Source: Alphaproteobacteria bacterium
GTDB lineage: Bacteria > Pseudomonadota > Alphaproteobacteria > ATCC43930 > CGMCC-115725
Direction of reading: 5' to 3'
Length of the DNA: 13,813 nucleotides
NCBI GenBank assembly: GCA_005884825.1
Contig: VAZT01000204.1
Coordinates: 1 to 13,813, forward strand
The notes under the pieces are model-generated. The model made no database searches and had not been told where the DNA came from. It was given only the letters and a program-made list of their open reading frames with translations. Made by a program: the position numbers and the translations under genes. Shown here piece after piece: positions 6,829-13,494 of this stretch; position 1 is the stretch's first letter, and the number at the start of each line of letters is the position of its first letter.

Positions 6829-8121
6829 TCACTCTGCGGCCTCGCGCGCGTCCTCGATCAATGCGGCGGGCGCTAACTCCAACAGCGTAGCTGCTTCGGC
6901 CTCCGGCAGCACCTCGACGCTGCGCAGTTTGCGGTCCACCGCGCGGCGGCGGACGCTGGCGTCTTCGACGACTGTCTGCGCCTCTTCCAGCTTCTTGTGG
7001 ACCTTGTCGAGGACGCCGCCGAATTTCTCGAATTCGTTTTTGACTGCGGAGAGGACTTTCCAGACCTCGCTCGACCGTTGCTGGATCGCCAGGGTGCGGA
7101 AGCCCATCCGCAGCGAGGTCAATAGCGAAACCAATGTCGTCGGGCCCGCCACCATGATGTGGCATTCGCGCTGCAGCCAATCGACCAGGCCCGGCCGTCT
7201 GATGACCTCGGCGAACAGCCCCTCGGTCGGCAGGAACATGACGGCGAAATCGGTGCTGTGCGGCGGCGCCACATATTTGGCGCAAATGTCTCTGGCGGCG
7301 CTGCGCACCCGCACCTCGATGGCGCGCAACGCCGCCTCGGCCGCTTCCGGATCGCCCCGCTCGGTTGCCTCGACGAGCCGGTCGTAATCCTCGGTCGGAA
7401 ATTTCGCGTCGAGCGGCAGCCACAACGGCATCTCACCGTCGCCCGGCAATTTGATTGCGAACTCGACCCGCTGATTGCTGCGTGGCCGGACCTCGACATT
7501 GCGCGCGTATTGGTCGGCGGTGAGGATCTCCTCGAGGATGTTGCCGAGCGCCACCTCGCCCCAGGTTCCCCGCGATTTGACGTTGCCGAGGATACGCTTC
7601 AGATCCCCGACGCCAGTCGCCAGCGCCTGCATCTCACCGACGCTCTCATGCACTCGGGTCAGCGAATCGTTGACCGTCTTGAACGACGCGCCGAGCCGCT
7701 GCTCCAGAGTTCCCTGGAGCTTTTCGTCGACCGTCTGCCGCATTTGCTCGAGCTTCGCGGCATTCTCCGAACGCAGCACGTCGAGGCGGCCTTCAACGGT
7801 GTTGCGCAGCGCCTCTTGCTGGGTCTCCGATTTCCGGGCGAGCTCCGTTACTGCAAGACCGAGGCGGTCCCCCAATTCCTGAAGTGTATGCTGCACCTCC
7901 TCGCGCAAGGCTTTGGCGTTCGTCGCAGCCTCTTCGCGCAATAATTTGGCGCCCATGGCGCTTTCCTGCCGTCCGCGCGCAAGCTCGTCGCGCAGCACTT
8001 GTTCGAGGCTCCGCTCTTGCGCAGCCGGATTATAGCGGAGGCGAAGAAGGATGGCCGCCGCGAGCGCGGCTCCCACAAGCGCGACTGCGAGACCAGTGGT
8101 CGCGAGCAGCTCTATCGACAC
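6829..8121 (-). CDS. rmuC: DNA recombination protein RmuC
   Basis: A 430-residue RmuC-family protein, a normal length. In E. coli RmuC limits inversions at short inverted repeats, and the family carries a restriction-nuclease-like fold; the biochemical role is still debated. Order of parts: an N-terminal membrane helix (about 5-27), a long coiled coil rich in Glu, Gln, Lys and Ala (about 33-150), then the conserved RmuC core. The core has NVKSRGTWGEVALGNILEEI (180-199), QRVEFAIKLPG, LPLDAKFPTEDY (235-246), MFLPTEGLFAEVIRRPGL and the AGPTTLVSLLTSLRMGFRTL block. The start is GTG at 8121, preceded by GGGAG at a suitable distance. It is divergent from the downstream methyltransferase (197 bp between starts) and convergent with the thioesterase. 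Confidence 0.94.
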   Translation of the reverse strand: MSIELLATTGLAVALVGAALAAAILLRLRYNPAAQERSLEQVLRDELARGRQESAMGAKLLREEAATNAKALREEVQHTLQELGDRLGLAVTELARKSETQQEALRNTVEGRLDVLRSENAAKLEQMRQTVDEKLQGTLEQRLGASFKTVNDSLTRVHESVGEMQALATGVGDLKRILGNVKSRGTWGEVALGNILEEILTADQYARNVEVRPRSNQRVEFAIKLPGDGEMPLWLPLDAKFPTEDYDRLVEATERGDPEAAEAALRAIEVRVRSAARDICAKYVAPPHSTDFAVMFLPTEGLFAEVIRRPGLVDWLQRECHIMVAGPTTLVSLLTSLRMGFRTLAIQQRSSEVWKVLSAVKNEFEKFGGVLDKVHKKLEEAQTVVEDASVRRRAVDRKLRSVEVLPEAEAATLLELAPAALIEDAREAAE

Positions 8122-8318
8122 CTGGGCTCCCGAATGTCAGCAAAAGAACATAGAGCGAACACGGCTCCGAAACTAAACCGGTCCGTGGGCTCCTGTCGAG
8201 AAATTCTGTATGAGTCGGGTTAAACTGTGGTTATGGCCGGATTCCGCCCGCCTCGTTGTTCACAGGCGGTCGGCCACCCGAGGCGCGAGCGCCGCAGCGA
8301 TTCGAAGAGGTTGACCCG

Positions 8319-8927
8319 ATGCCCGAAGAAACCAAAGGCTTCGTGATGTTCCCGCACGATTGGCACTCGACCGATTACGTTGCGGAATGGATCACGCGGG
8401 ACGCGGCCCGCGACCCCGAGCGCCGCCCCTTGTTGCGGCGGATGTTGTCGTTTGCGCCGTTTCCGCGCGATGCCGAGTTGGATGTTCTGGACGTCGGCGC
8501 GGGCTATGGCGCGGTCAGCGAAGAGGTGCTGCAGGCGTTCCCGGCGGCTCGCGTCACGTTGCAGGATTATTCCCAGCCGATGCTCGACCGCGCCCGCCAA
8601 CGTCTCGCCGGCCGGTCCGATCAGCTCGGCTTCGTCCTCTGCGACCTTGTCGATCTGTCATGGCCAAGGCAGGTCGGCGGCCCCTTCGACCTCGCTGTCT
8701 CCGCCATCGCTCTGCACAATCTGCGCGACCCCGAAAAGATTTTCGCATGCTACGGGGCGATCCATGATCTGCTCAAAACAGACGGCTCTTTCCTGAACTG
8801 CGACCGTTTTGTCGAGGGCATCGAGCCACATCTGGACGCGCTGCGCGAGGCGGGGTTCGACAGTGTCGAGTGCCGCTGGCAAGAGTCACCTCGCGCCATC
8901 CTTGTTGCTACTCGGATTGCCGGCTAG
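8319..8927 (+). CDS. Class I SAM-dependent methyltransferase, compact
   Basis: A 202-residue SAM-dependent methyltransferase. ATG 8319 follows GAAGAGG with 8 bp spacing; the frame could begin at TTG 8256, but that has no ribosome site and adds unstructured residues. Motif I is DVLDVGAGYG (55-64), the acidic residue lies in TLQDYSQPMLDRARQRL (Asp83), then CDLVDLSWP and FDLAVSAIALHNLRDP (about 124-139) match the Methyltransf_12/25 group. The C-terminal part moves directly from DGSFLNCDRFVEG to PHLDALREAGFDSVECRW, skipping most of the helical insert found in longer relatives, but the frame is intact. The substrate is unknown. It stands apart from the trio upstream and is separated from convergent VOC gene by a single base. 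Confidence 0.85.
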   Translation: MPEETKGFVMFPHDWHSTDYVAEWITRDAARDPERRPLLRRMLSFAPFPRDAELDVLDVGAGYGAVSEEVLQAFPAARVTLQDYSQPMLDRARQRLAGRSDQLGFVLCDLVDLSWPRQVGGPFDLAVSAIALHNLRDPEKIFACYGAIHDLLKTDGSFLNCDRFVEGIEPHLDALREAGFDSVECRWQESPRAILVATRIAG

Positions 8928-8928
8928 C

Positions 8929-9288
8929 TCATCCGCGTTTGAGCGGCCAAGCGAAGCTCAACTCGTGGCCGTCGGGATCGGTAATATGAAAGAAGCGCTC
9001 GCCCCATTCCGCGTCGCGCGGCGGCGCCGCGATCCGGCAGCCGGCGGCGACCAGTCGGGCGTAGAGCCCGTCCACATCCGAGTGGTAAAAGATCACGCGG
9101 CCCCACCACGGCCACTGCCGCCCAGCCGGTTGGGAGATCAGGTTTACAAAACTGTTGCCCGCTTTGAAGCTGGTGAAGCCCGCGTCTTCACCGCCATACA
9201 GTATGGCGAACCCGAGCACCCGGTAGAAGCGGACCGCGCGCCGCATGTCGTGCGTCGCGAGGGTGATCGCGCTGATGCCCTCGATCAT
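8929..9288 (-). CDS. VOC-family (glyoxalase/bleomycin-resistance-like) protein
   Basis: A 119-residue single VOC domain, cytoplasmic. ATG 9288 is preceded by a strong GGAGGAG; the frame extends upstream to 9480, but that extension does not look like the family. Two beta-alpha-beta-beta-beta repeats are recognisable: the first contains ITLATHDMRRAVRFYRVLGF (8-27), the second VIFYHSDVDGLYARLVAAG (65-83), ending in FFHITDPDGHELSFAWP. Candidate metal ligands are His13, His69 and Glu109. These domains serve as lyases, dioxygenases, epimerases or drug-binding proteins, and the sequence does not decide among them. The stop codon lies one base from that of the convergent methyltransferase. Confidence 0.88.
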   Translation of the reverse strand: MIEGISAITLATHDMRRAVRFYRVLGFAILYGGEDAGFTSFKAGNSFVNLISQPAGRQWPWWGRVIFYHSDVDGLYARLVAAGCRIAAPPRDAEWGERFFHITDPDGHELSFAWPLKRG

Positions 9289-9458
9289 CGACCGGCTCCT
9301 CCGATATGGCAATGCCGGCGGCAGCGCCCCCGAGAGTGGGGGGTCATGAAACTGGATCTCGTCCAGGTCGTGCGATGCTCGCAGCTGCCGCCGTCTCTGC
9401 AAATCAACAATCGAATCGGCTTGTGCACGCCTTTCCGCGACAGTCATTTCTTTCACGG
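9289..9458. other. Non-coding spacer between the VOC gene and the MATE promoter
   Basis: This 170-base stretch lies between the start of the minus-strand VOC gene and the plus-strand MATE promoter. I see no convincing gene in it. Open frames in both directions continue through it only as extensions of neighbours and lack family features. It includes a short GC hairpin (five C at 9327-9331 against G at 9338-9342) in the probable 5' untranslated region of the VOC gene, without a T tract. It presumably carries the VOC promoter, but I could not pick one out with confidence. Confidence 0.6.
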
Positions 9459-9487
9459 TTGACGCGGGCGCGCCCTTCACCTACAAA
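9459..9487 (+). promoter_or_regulatory. Sigma70-like promoter of the MATE leader
   Basis: TTGACG at 9459-9464 and TACAAA at 9482-9487 are separated by exactly 17 bases. These match the -35 consensus at 5 of 6 positions and the -10 at 4 of 6. The predicted start of transcription is near A9494, which is the A of an ATG. It is the best promoter match I found in the window. The location immediately before the structured leader supports it. Confidence 0.6.
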
Positions 9488-9493
9488 CCTCCG

Positions 9494-9577
9494 ATGATTT
9501 GCGCATCCCCACGCCTGATGACGACTACCGACTCGCGCGGCTTTGCCGTGGGGCCTGAGGGTATGCGCGCGCGCTGA
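9494..9577 (+). CDS. Candidate leader peptide upstream of the MATE gene
   Basis: A short frame that opens at ATG 9494, which coincides with the predicted transcript start, so it may be translated as a leaderless message. It stops at TGA 9575-9577, giving 27 residues. A second in-frame ATG at 9518 would give MTTTDSRGFAVGPEGMRAR; no Shine-Dalgarno precedes it. The frame crosses the early stem and the antiterminator segment of the leader, which is what a sensing peptide would do. It has no obvious run of one regulatory amino acid apart from Thr-Thr-Thr and the closing Arg-Ala-Arg. I do not recognise the peptide. A chance frame in GC-rich sequence remains possible. Confidence 0.35.
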   Translation: MICASPRLMTTTDSRGFAVGPEGMRAR

Positions 9578-9602
9578 ATACGACCAACACGCGACCATAC
9601 GG

Positions 9603-9637
9603 GGCCCCGCCGATCCGGTCGGGGCCTTTCCTTTTTT
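9603..9637 (+). terminator. Intrinsic terminator in the MATE leader
   Basis: A perfect 7-bp GC stem (GGCCCCG at 9603-9609, CGGGGCC at 9620-9626) with a 10-base loop is followed by TTTCCTTTTTT (9627-9637). It lies about 55 bases before the MATE start codon and 110 bases after the predicted transcript start, so it acts within the leader rather than at a gene end. It could alternatively end a small RNA of about 140 nt. Confidence 0.7.
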
Positions 9638-9643
9638 GAAGGT

Positions 9644-9688
9644 CTCTCTCGGACAGCGGCGGGGCGCCGTGACGGAGATTAGAGAGAG
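9644..9688 (+). promoter_or_regulatory. Hairpin that can hide the MATE ribosome-binding site
   Basis: CTCTCTC at 9644-9650 is the exact complement of GAGAGAG at 9682-9688, which lies just before the MATE ATG at 9693 and is the best candidate Shine-Dalgarno. The intervening sequence contains its own tight hairpin (CGGCG 9657-9661, CGCCG 9665-9669, three-base loop), which would stack the structure. If it folds, it should lower MATE translation. Confidence 0.45.
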
Positions 9689-9692
9689 CCAG

Positions 9693-11010
9693 ATGCAACC
9701 GGTCGATCCACACGATCAGCGGTTTTACGATGGCGCGGGGTTGCGCATTGGCGCGGAGCTGCGGGCGACCCTCGCGCTGGCGGCGCCGCTGGCCGCCGCC
9801 AATCTCGCGCAGATGGCGATGGCTGTTACCAACACGGTGATGGTCGGGCGTCTCGGCCCCCTGCCGCTCGCCGCCGCCGGGCTCGGCGGGATGATTTTTT
9901 TCACCATTGGCGTCATGCTCCAGGGAATCCTTTTCGCCGTGGCACCGCTCGCGGCGCATGCGCTCGGTGCCGGCGATCGAAGTGCCGCGGGTCGGATCGC
10001 CGGCGCTGGGCTGGTACTCGCCCTGCTGCTGGCGCTGCCCTTTATCGCCGCGCTGACCAGCTTGGACCTCCTGCTGCGGGCCCTGGGCTACGATGCTGCG
10101 CTCGCCTCCGAGATCGGCTGCTATTTGCGGGTGCGTTGCGGGCAATGCAGTGCTGAACTGGGTGTTGATCTTTGGCCATCTCGGGGCACCTGCCCTCGGC
10201 GTCGTGGGCTCGGGCTATGCGAGTGCCATCAATCAATGGCTGATGCTGGCGGGTCTGGCGCTGTGCACCCGGATGATGCCCGGCCTGGCGGGTTTGCACA
10301 TAGCGCGCGGTGCGTTGGCCACGAGCCGGATCGAGATGGCGAACATCCTTCGTCTCGGTCTGCCGATCGGCGGGCTCAGGGGGATGGAGGTCGGCGTCTT
10401 TCTTCTCGCCGGGATCCTGATGGGCCTCTTGGGGGCGGCGGCGCTCGGGGCGCACCAGCTCGTCCTCAATTGCGCGGGCATCAGCTTTATGGTGCCGCTG
10501 GGTCTCGGCCAAGCCGCGACGGTCCGTATCGCCTACGAGCTCGGCGCCGGCCGGCCGTTCGCGGCGCGCCGGGCCGCCTTGGTGGCGCTCGCTCTCGGGA
10601 TCGGGTTCATGAGCGCGGCGGCGGTGGTGTTGTGGACCGCGCCCGAGGCCATCATCGCAATCTATGTCGACCTCGCCGACCCGGCCAATCGCGAGACCAT
10701 CGAGATCGCGCGGCATCTCATCGTGATTGCTGCCATCTTCCAGGTGTTCGACGGGATGCAGGTGATCGCCGCCGGCGCGCTGCGTGGCTACAGGGATACG
10801 ATCGTCCCGATGTTGCTCGCCGGCTTCGGCTATTGGGGCGCCGGCTTCGGGACAAGCTGGCTCTTTGCTTTTCCCCTCGGCTATGGCGCCCCCGGCCTAT
10901 GGTGGGGCCTTGCCCTGGGGCTCGCAGTCGTCGCCATCCTGCTGACCATTCGGCTTCATCTGCTCGCGCCGCCGGTGAGGGGTACAGCCGGGGCGATTGC
11001 TGTGCAATAG
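9693..11010 (+). pseudogene. MATE-family multidrug/Na+ (H+) efflux transporter, frame-disrupted
   Basis: Inner-membrane efflux protein of the MATE (NorM-like) family, now split between two frames. From ATG 9693, the first frame encodes about 146 good residues with the family opening LAAPLAAANLAQMAMAVTNT, VMVGRLGPLPLAAAGLGG, GILFAVAPLAAHALGAGDR and ending LRALGYDAALASEIGCYLR near 10130. It then turns to nonsense. A second frame takes up the protein from about 10135 (VAGNAVLNWVLIFGHLGAPA) through FDGMQVIAAGALRGYRDT to the stop at 11010, about 291 residues. The join lacks the helix-loop that normally follows YLR, about 30-40 residues by family comparison, so this is a deletion plus frameshift, not a one-base slip. 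The two parts total about 437 residues against about 450-470 for intact members. No other damage is visible. GTG 9669 is a possible alternative start. The structured leader upstream suggests regulated expression before the break. Confidence 0.85.
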
Positions 11011-11020
11011 AGGAGAAGAA

Positions 11021-11143
11021 ATGAGTAGTGCCCCCGGGCAAGAATATCACATTGCGAGGGCGCCCTGCGCGACGAACCAATCTCGACCGATCGAACGCTC
11101 AGCGGCCAGAGATGGCTTCCGCGCGGGTCGCAACGACTATTGA
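11021..11143 (+). CDS. Possible small protein of 40 residues downstream of the MATE gene
   Basis: A short frame starting ATG 11021, immediately after AGGAGAAGAA, one of the strongest ribosome-binding sequences in the window, 10 bases after the MATE stop. It encodes MSSAPGQEYHIARAPCATNQ and then a basic tail ending GRNDY. It has no membrane segment and no family that I recognise. The strong ribosome site and operon position favour translation; the short length and unremarkable composition argue for caution. It could be the surviving start of a lost gene. It ends 11 bases before the convergent peroxiredoxin stop. Confidence 0.35.
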   Translation: MSSAPGQEYHIARAPCATNQSRPIERSAARDGFRAGRNDY

Positions 11144-11154
11144 GGAGAGGTGCT

Positions 11155-11814
11155 CTAGCGCGGTTGCGGGACGATGCGCAGATAGGGTCTGGGGGCCTGC
11201 CAACCGCCGGGATATTGTTCGCGGGCCTGCTCGTCGGAGACCGAGGGCGCGATGATCACATTGTCGCCCGGCCGCCAGTTGACCGGGGTGGCGACCCGGT
11301 GCGTCGCGGTGAGTTGGCACGAGTCGACCAGGCGAAGCACCTCGTCGAAATTCCGTCCGCTGCTCATCGGATAGCTCAGCATCGCTTTGATCTTCTTGTC
11401 GGGGCCGATCAGAAAGACCGAGCGCACGGTGGCGTTGTCGGCCGGCGTGCGGCCCTGCGAGGTGTCGCCGGCGCCCTCCGGCAGCATGTCGTAGAGCTTG
11501 GCGATCTTGAGCTCGGGGTCGCCGATCATCGGGTAACTGACGGCGTGACCCTGCGTCTCCTCGATGTCCTTCGCCCAACGCGCGTGGTTCCCGACCGGAT
11601 CGACACTGAGCCCGATGATCTTGCAATCGCGTTTTTGGAACTCCGGCATCCGTCCGGCCATATAGCCGAGCTCGGTCGTGCAAACCGGCGTGAAATCCTT
11701 CGGATGCGAGAACAGGATCGCCCATCCGTTGCCGATCCAGTCATGAAAGTCGATGGTGCCTTGGGTCGTCTCCGCGGTGAAATTCGGAGCCTCGGAATTG
11801 ATCCTGAGCGACAT
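11155..11814 (-). CDS. 1-Cys peroxiredoxin, Prx6/AhpC-TSA family
   Basis: A 219-residue cytoplasmic thiol peroxidase that reduces hydrogen peroxide and organic hydroperoxides. It has the Prx6 architecture: thioredoxin-like domain with PKDFTPVCTTELG (38-50) holding the peroxidatic Cys45, the conserved HARWAKDIEE and SYPMIGDPELKIAKLYDMLP segments, and then a C-terminal arm with NWRPGDNVIIAPSVSDEQA typical of Prx6 proteins. A second Cys near RLVDSCQLT is present but is not the usual resolving Cys of 2-Cys enzymes. ATG 11814 is preceded by GGGAGAA. It lies 89 bases downstream of the ManC gene on the same strand; a CTTGCG/TATGTG pair at 11875-11848 is a weak promoter candidate, so it may have its own promoter. 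Intact. Confidence 0.95.
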   Translation of the reverse strand: MSLRINSEAPNFTAETTQGTIDFHDWIGNGWAILFSHPKDFTPVCTTELGYMAGRMPEFQKRDCKIIGLSVDPVGNHARWAKDIEETQGHAVSYPMIGDPELKIAKLYDMLPEGAGDTSQGRTPADNATVRSVFLIGPDKKIKAMLSYPMSSGRNFDEVLRLVDSCQLTATHRVATPVNWRPGDNVIIAPSVSDEQAREQYPGGWQAPRPYLRIVPQPR

Positions 11815-11903
11815 GGAATTCTCCCTGCTCGATCACGGCGGCGAATCACATATGCACTCGCCCGCGCCCCGCAAGATCGGCCCTGAACAGCCTCAGTAGC
11901 TGC

Positions 11904-13319
11904 CTAGCTCCGACCGTAGCTGTCCTCTAATCTGATGATGTCGTCTTCTCCGAGATAGCTACCCGACTGCACCTCGATCAGATGCAGCGGGATCTTGCCC
12001 GGGTTTTCGAGCCGATGGGCGGTGCCGATCGGGATGTAGGTCGATTGGTCCTCGGACAGCATCATCTCCTGGTCGCCGCGGCGGATTCTGGCGGTGCCCT
12101 GGACGACGACCCAATGCTCGGCGCGATGATGGTGCATCTGCAACGACAGCTTGCCGCCCGGCTTGACCATGATGTGCTTCACTTGCACGCGATCTCCATT
12201 GTGCAGGGAAGTGAAGGTGCCCCAGGGGCGGTGGACGGTCGGCAGCGCATCGGCTTCGTCGCGGCGGTCTTCGACGAGCCGCGCGACAAGCTTCTTGACG
12301 TCCTGCGTGCGGTTGCGCGGCGCAACCATGACCGCATCGGCGGTCGCGACGACGACGAGATCCTCGATGCCGATCGCCGCCACGAGCCCGGCCTCGGACC
12401 GCAAATAACAATTGCGGGTGTCTTCGGCGACGACATTGCCCTCGACCGAATTGCCGTGCTGGTCCTTGTCGCCCATTTCCCACAGCGCATCCCAGGAGCC
12501 GACGTCGCTCCACCCCATGCTGACCGGGACGACCGCGGCACGCCTGGTGTGCTCCATCACCGCGTAGTCGATCGAGTCGCTGTCGCAGGCGGCAAAGGCC
12601 TCACGCCCCAGGCGGACGAAGTCGCTGTCGCGTTGTGCGGTTGCCAGTGCGTTGCGGCAGGCGGCCACCATGTCGGGCCGCAGCCGCTCCAGCTCGTCGA
12701 GATAGACCCTTGCGGGAAATAAGAAGATCCCGCTGTTCCACGAATGCTCGCCTGAGGCGACATAGGCTTGCGCCTGTTCCGGGCCGGGCTTCTCGACGAA
12801 CTCGGCAACCGCAAAGACGCCCTCGGCGCCGTCCAGTTCGCCGGCGCGCCGGATGTAGCCGTATCCGGTCTCGGCGCGCTGCGGCGCGATGCCGAAGCTG
12901 ACCAGCGCACCGGCGCGCGCCGCGGCGGCGGCGCGCTCGATGGCGCCGACAAAGGCCGCGGGATCGCCGATCGCGTGGTCGGAGGGCATGACAAGCATCA
13001 GCGGATCGGGTTCCGCTTCGGTCAGCGTCAAGGCGGCGATGCAGGCGGCGGGGGCCGTGTTGCGGCCTAACGGCTCGAGCAGCAACGCGCGCGGAGCGGC
13101 CGCGATCTCGCGCAACTGCTCGGCGATGATGAACCGATGTTCTTCATTGGCGACCAGCAAGGGCGAGGCGAAGCCCTGTCGGTCAGCCACCCGGCGGACC
13201 GTCTGCTGCAACAGGCTGTCTCGGCCGAGGAGGCTCAGCAGCTGTTTCGGGTAGAGCGTGCGCGACATCGGCCAAAGCCGTGTACCCGAGCCGCCGGACA
13301 GAATGACGGGATGAATCAT
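11904..13319 (-). CDS. manC: Mannose-1-phosphate guanylyltransferase / mannose-6-phosphate isomerase (type II, bifunctional)
   Basis: A 471-residue fused enzyme that makes GDP-mannose for exopolysaccharide, LPS or glycan synthesis. The N-terminal nucleotidyltransferase domain opens with ILSGGSGTRLWPMSRTLYPK (6-25), the family signature, and includes PSDHAI, FVEKPGPEQA and the WNSGIFLF motif. The C-terminal type II isomerase is a cupin: HRPWGTFTSLHNGDRVQVKH, then KLSLQMHHHRAEHWVVVQGT with its metal-binding His cluster, and YIPIGTAHRLENPG. The frame extends upstream to 13403, but ATG 13319 matches the conserved MIHPVILSGG start and has GAGGAA upstream. Members are named manC, cpsB or algA; the choice is by context only. 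No other polysaccharide gene is visible. It is divergent from the phasin gene. Length is normal and intact. Confidence 0.94.
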   Translation of the reverse strand: MIHPVILSGGSGTRLWPMSRTLYPKQLLSLLGRDSLLQQTVRRVADRQGFASPLLVANEEHRFIIAEQLREIAAAPRALLLEPLGRNTAPAACIAALTLTEAEPDPLMLVMPSDHAIGDPAAFVGAIERAAAAARAGALVSFGIAPQRAETGYGYIRRAGELDGAEGVFAVAEFVEKPGPEQAQAYVASGEHSWNSGIFLFPARVYLDELERLRPDMVAACRNALATAQRDSDFVRLGREAFAACDSDSIDYAVMEHTRRAAVVPVSMGWSDVGSWDALWEMGDKDQHGNSVEGNVVAEDTRNCYLRSEAGLVAAIGIEDLVVVATADAVMVAPRNRTQDVKKLVARLVEDRRDEADALPTVHRPWGTFTSLHNGDRVQVKHIMVKPGGKLSLQMHHHRAEHWVVVQGTARIRRGDQEMMLSEDQSTYIPIGTAHRLENPGKIPLHLIEVQSGSYLGEDDIIRLEDSYGRS

Positions 13320-13388
13320 GCGAGTTCCTCGTGGCTCACGGGCGGACGTATGCGACTTTCGCAGAAGCGCTTGCCGACATACACCGTT

Positions 13389-13404
13389 TTTGCGAAGCGG
13401 CAAA
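13389..13404. repeat. Short inverted repeat between manC and the phasin gene
   Basis: TTTGC at 13389-13393 and GCAAA at 13400-13404 form a 5-bp inverted repeat with a 6-base spacer in the 175-bp divergent region. Its centre lies about 98 bases from the phasin start. It has the size and symmetry of a regulator site, and phasin genes are often controlled by PhaR-type repressors, but the arms are short and chance is a fair explanation. Confidence 0.25.
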
Positions 13405-13494
13405 TATCGCCTGTTCTTTCACAAGAAAAACTTAACCGAGCGGAGCGCGCAGCTGCTGCCGACGTTAGTGGCACAGACCGGCATGGAGGTTGGC

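Larger units (their letters stand above)
9494..9637 (+). promoter_or_regulatory. Putative transcription attenuator of the MATE gene
   Basis: Four segments can form three competing stems. Segment 1 (CCCCACG, 9507-9513) pairs perfectly with segment 2 (CGTGGGG, 9547-9553). Segment 2 extended (9548-9556) can instead pair with segment 3 (9602-9610) over nine positions, including two G-U pairs. Segment 3 (GGCCCCG, 9603-9609) pairs perfectly with segment 4 (CGGGGCC, 9620-9626), which is followed by a T tract. If 1:2 forms, the terminator is free to form; if a ribosome covers segment 1, 2:3 can form and the terminator is blocked. This matches the logic of peptide-controlled attenuators of amino acid and antibiotic-resistance genes. 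That the pairings exist is seen; that they regulate is inferred. It may be an inactive relic, because the MATE gene downstream is broken. Confidence 0.5.

Noticed and set aside
6302..7423. 373-codon minus-strand frame across the thioesterase and the end of rmuC
   Set aside because: Arg/Gly-rich shadow without domains; both overlapping genes are strong.
8256..8318. TTG start extending the second methyltransferase by 21 residues
   Set aside because: No ribosome site; ATG 8319 has GAAGAGG at good spacing.
9327..9343. GC hairpin upstream of the VOC gene as a terminator
   Set aside because: Five-base stem, no T tract on either strand, and it sits in a probable 5' untranslated region.
10125..10142. 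TTGCGGG direct repeat as the cause of the MATE deletion
   Set aside because: A deletion between direct repeats should leave one copy; here two copies remain 4 bases apart, so the repeat does not explain the loss.
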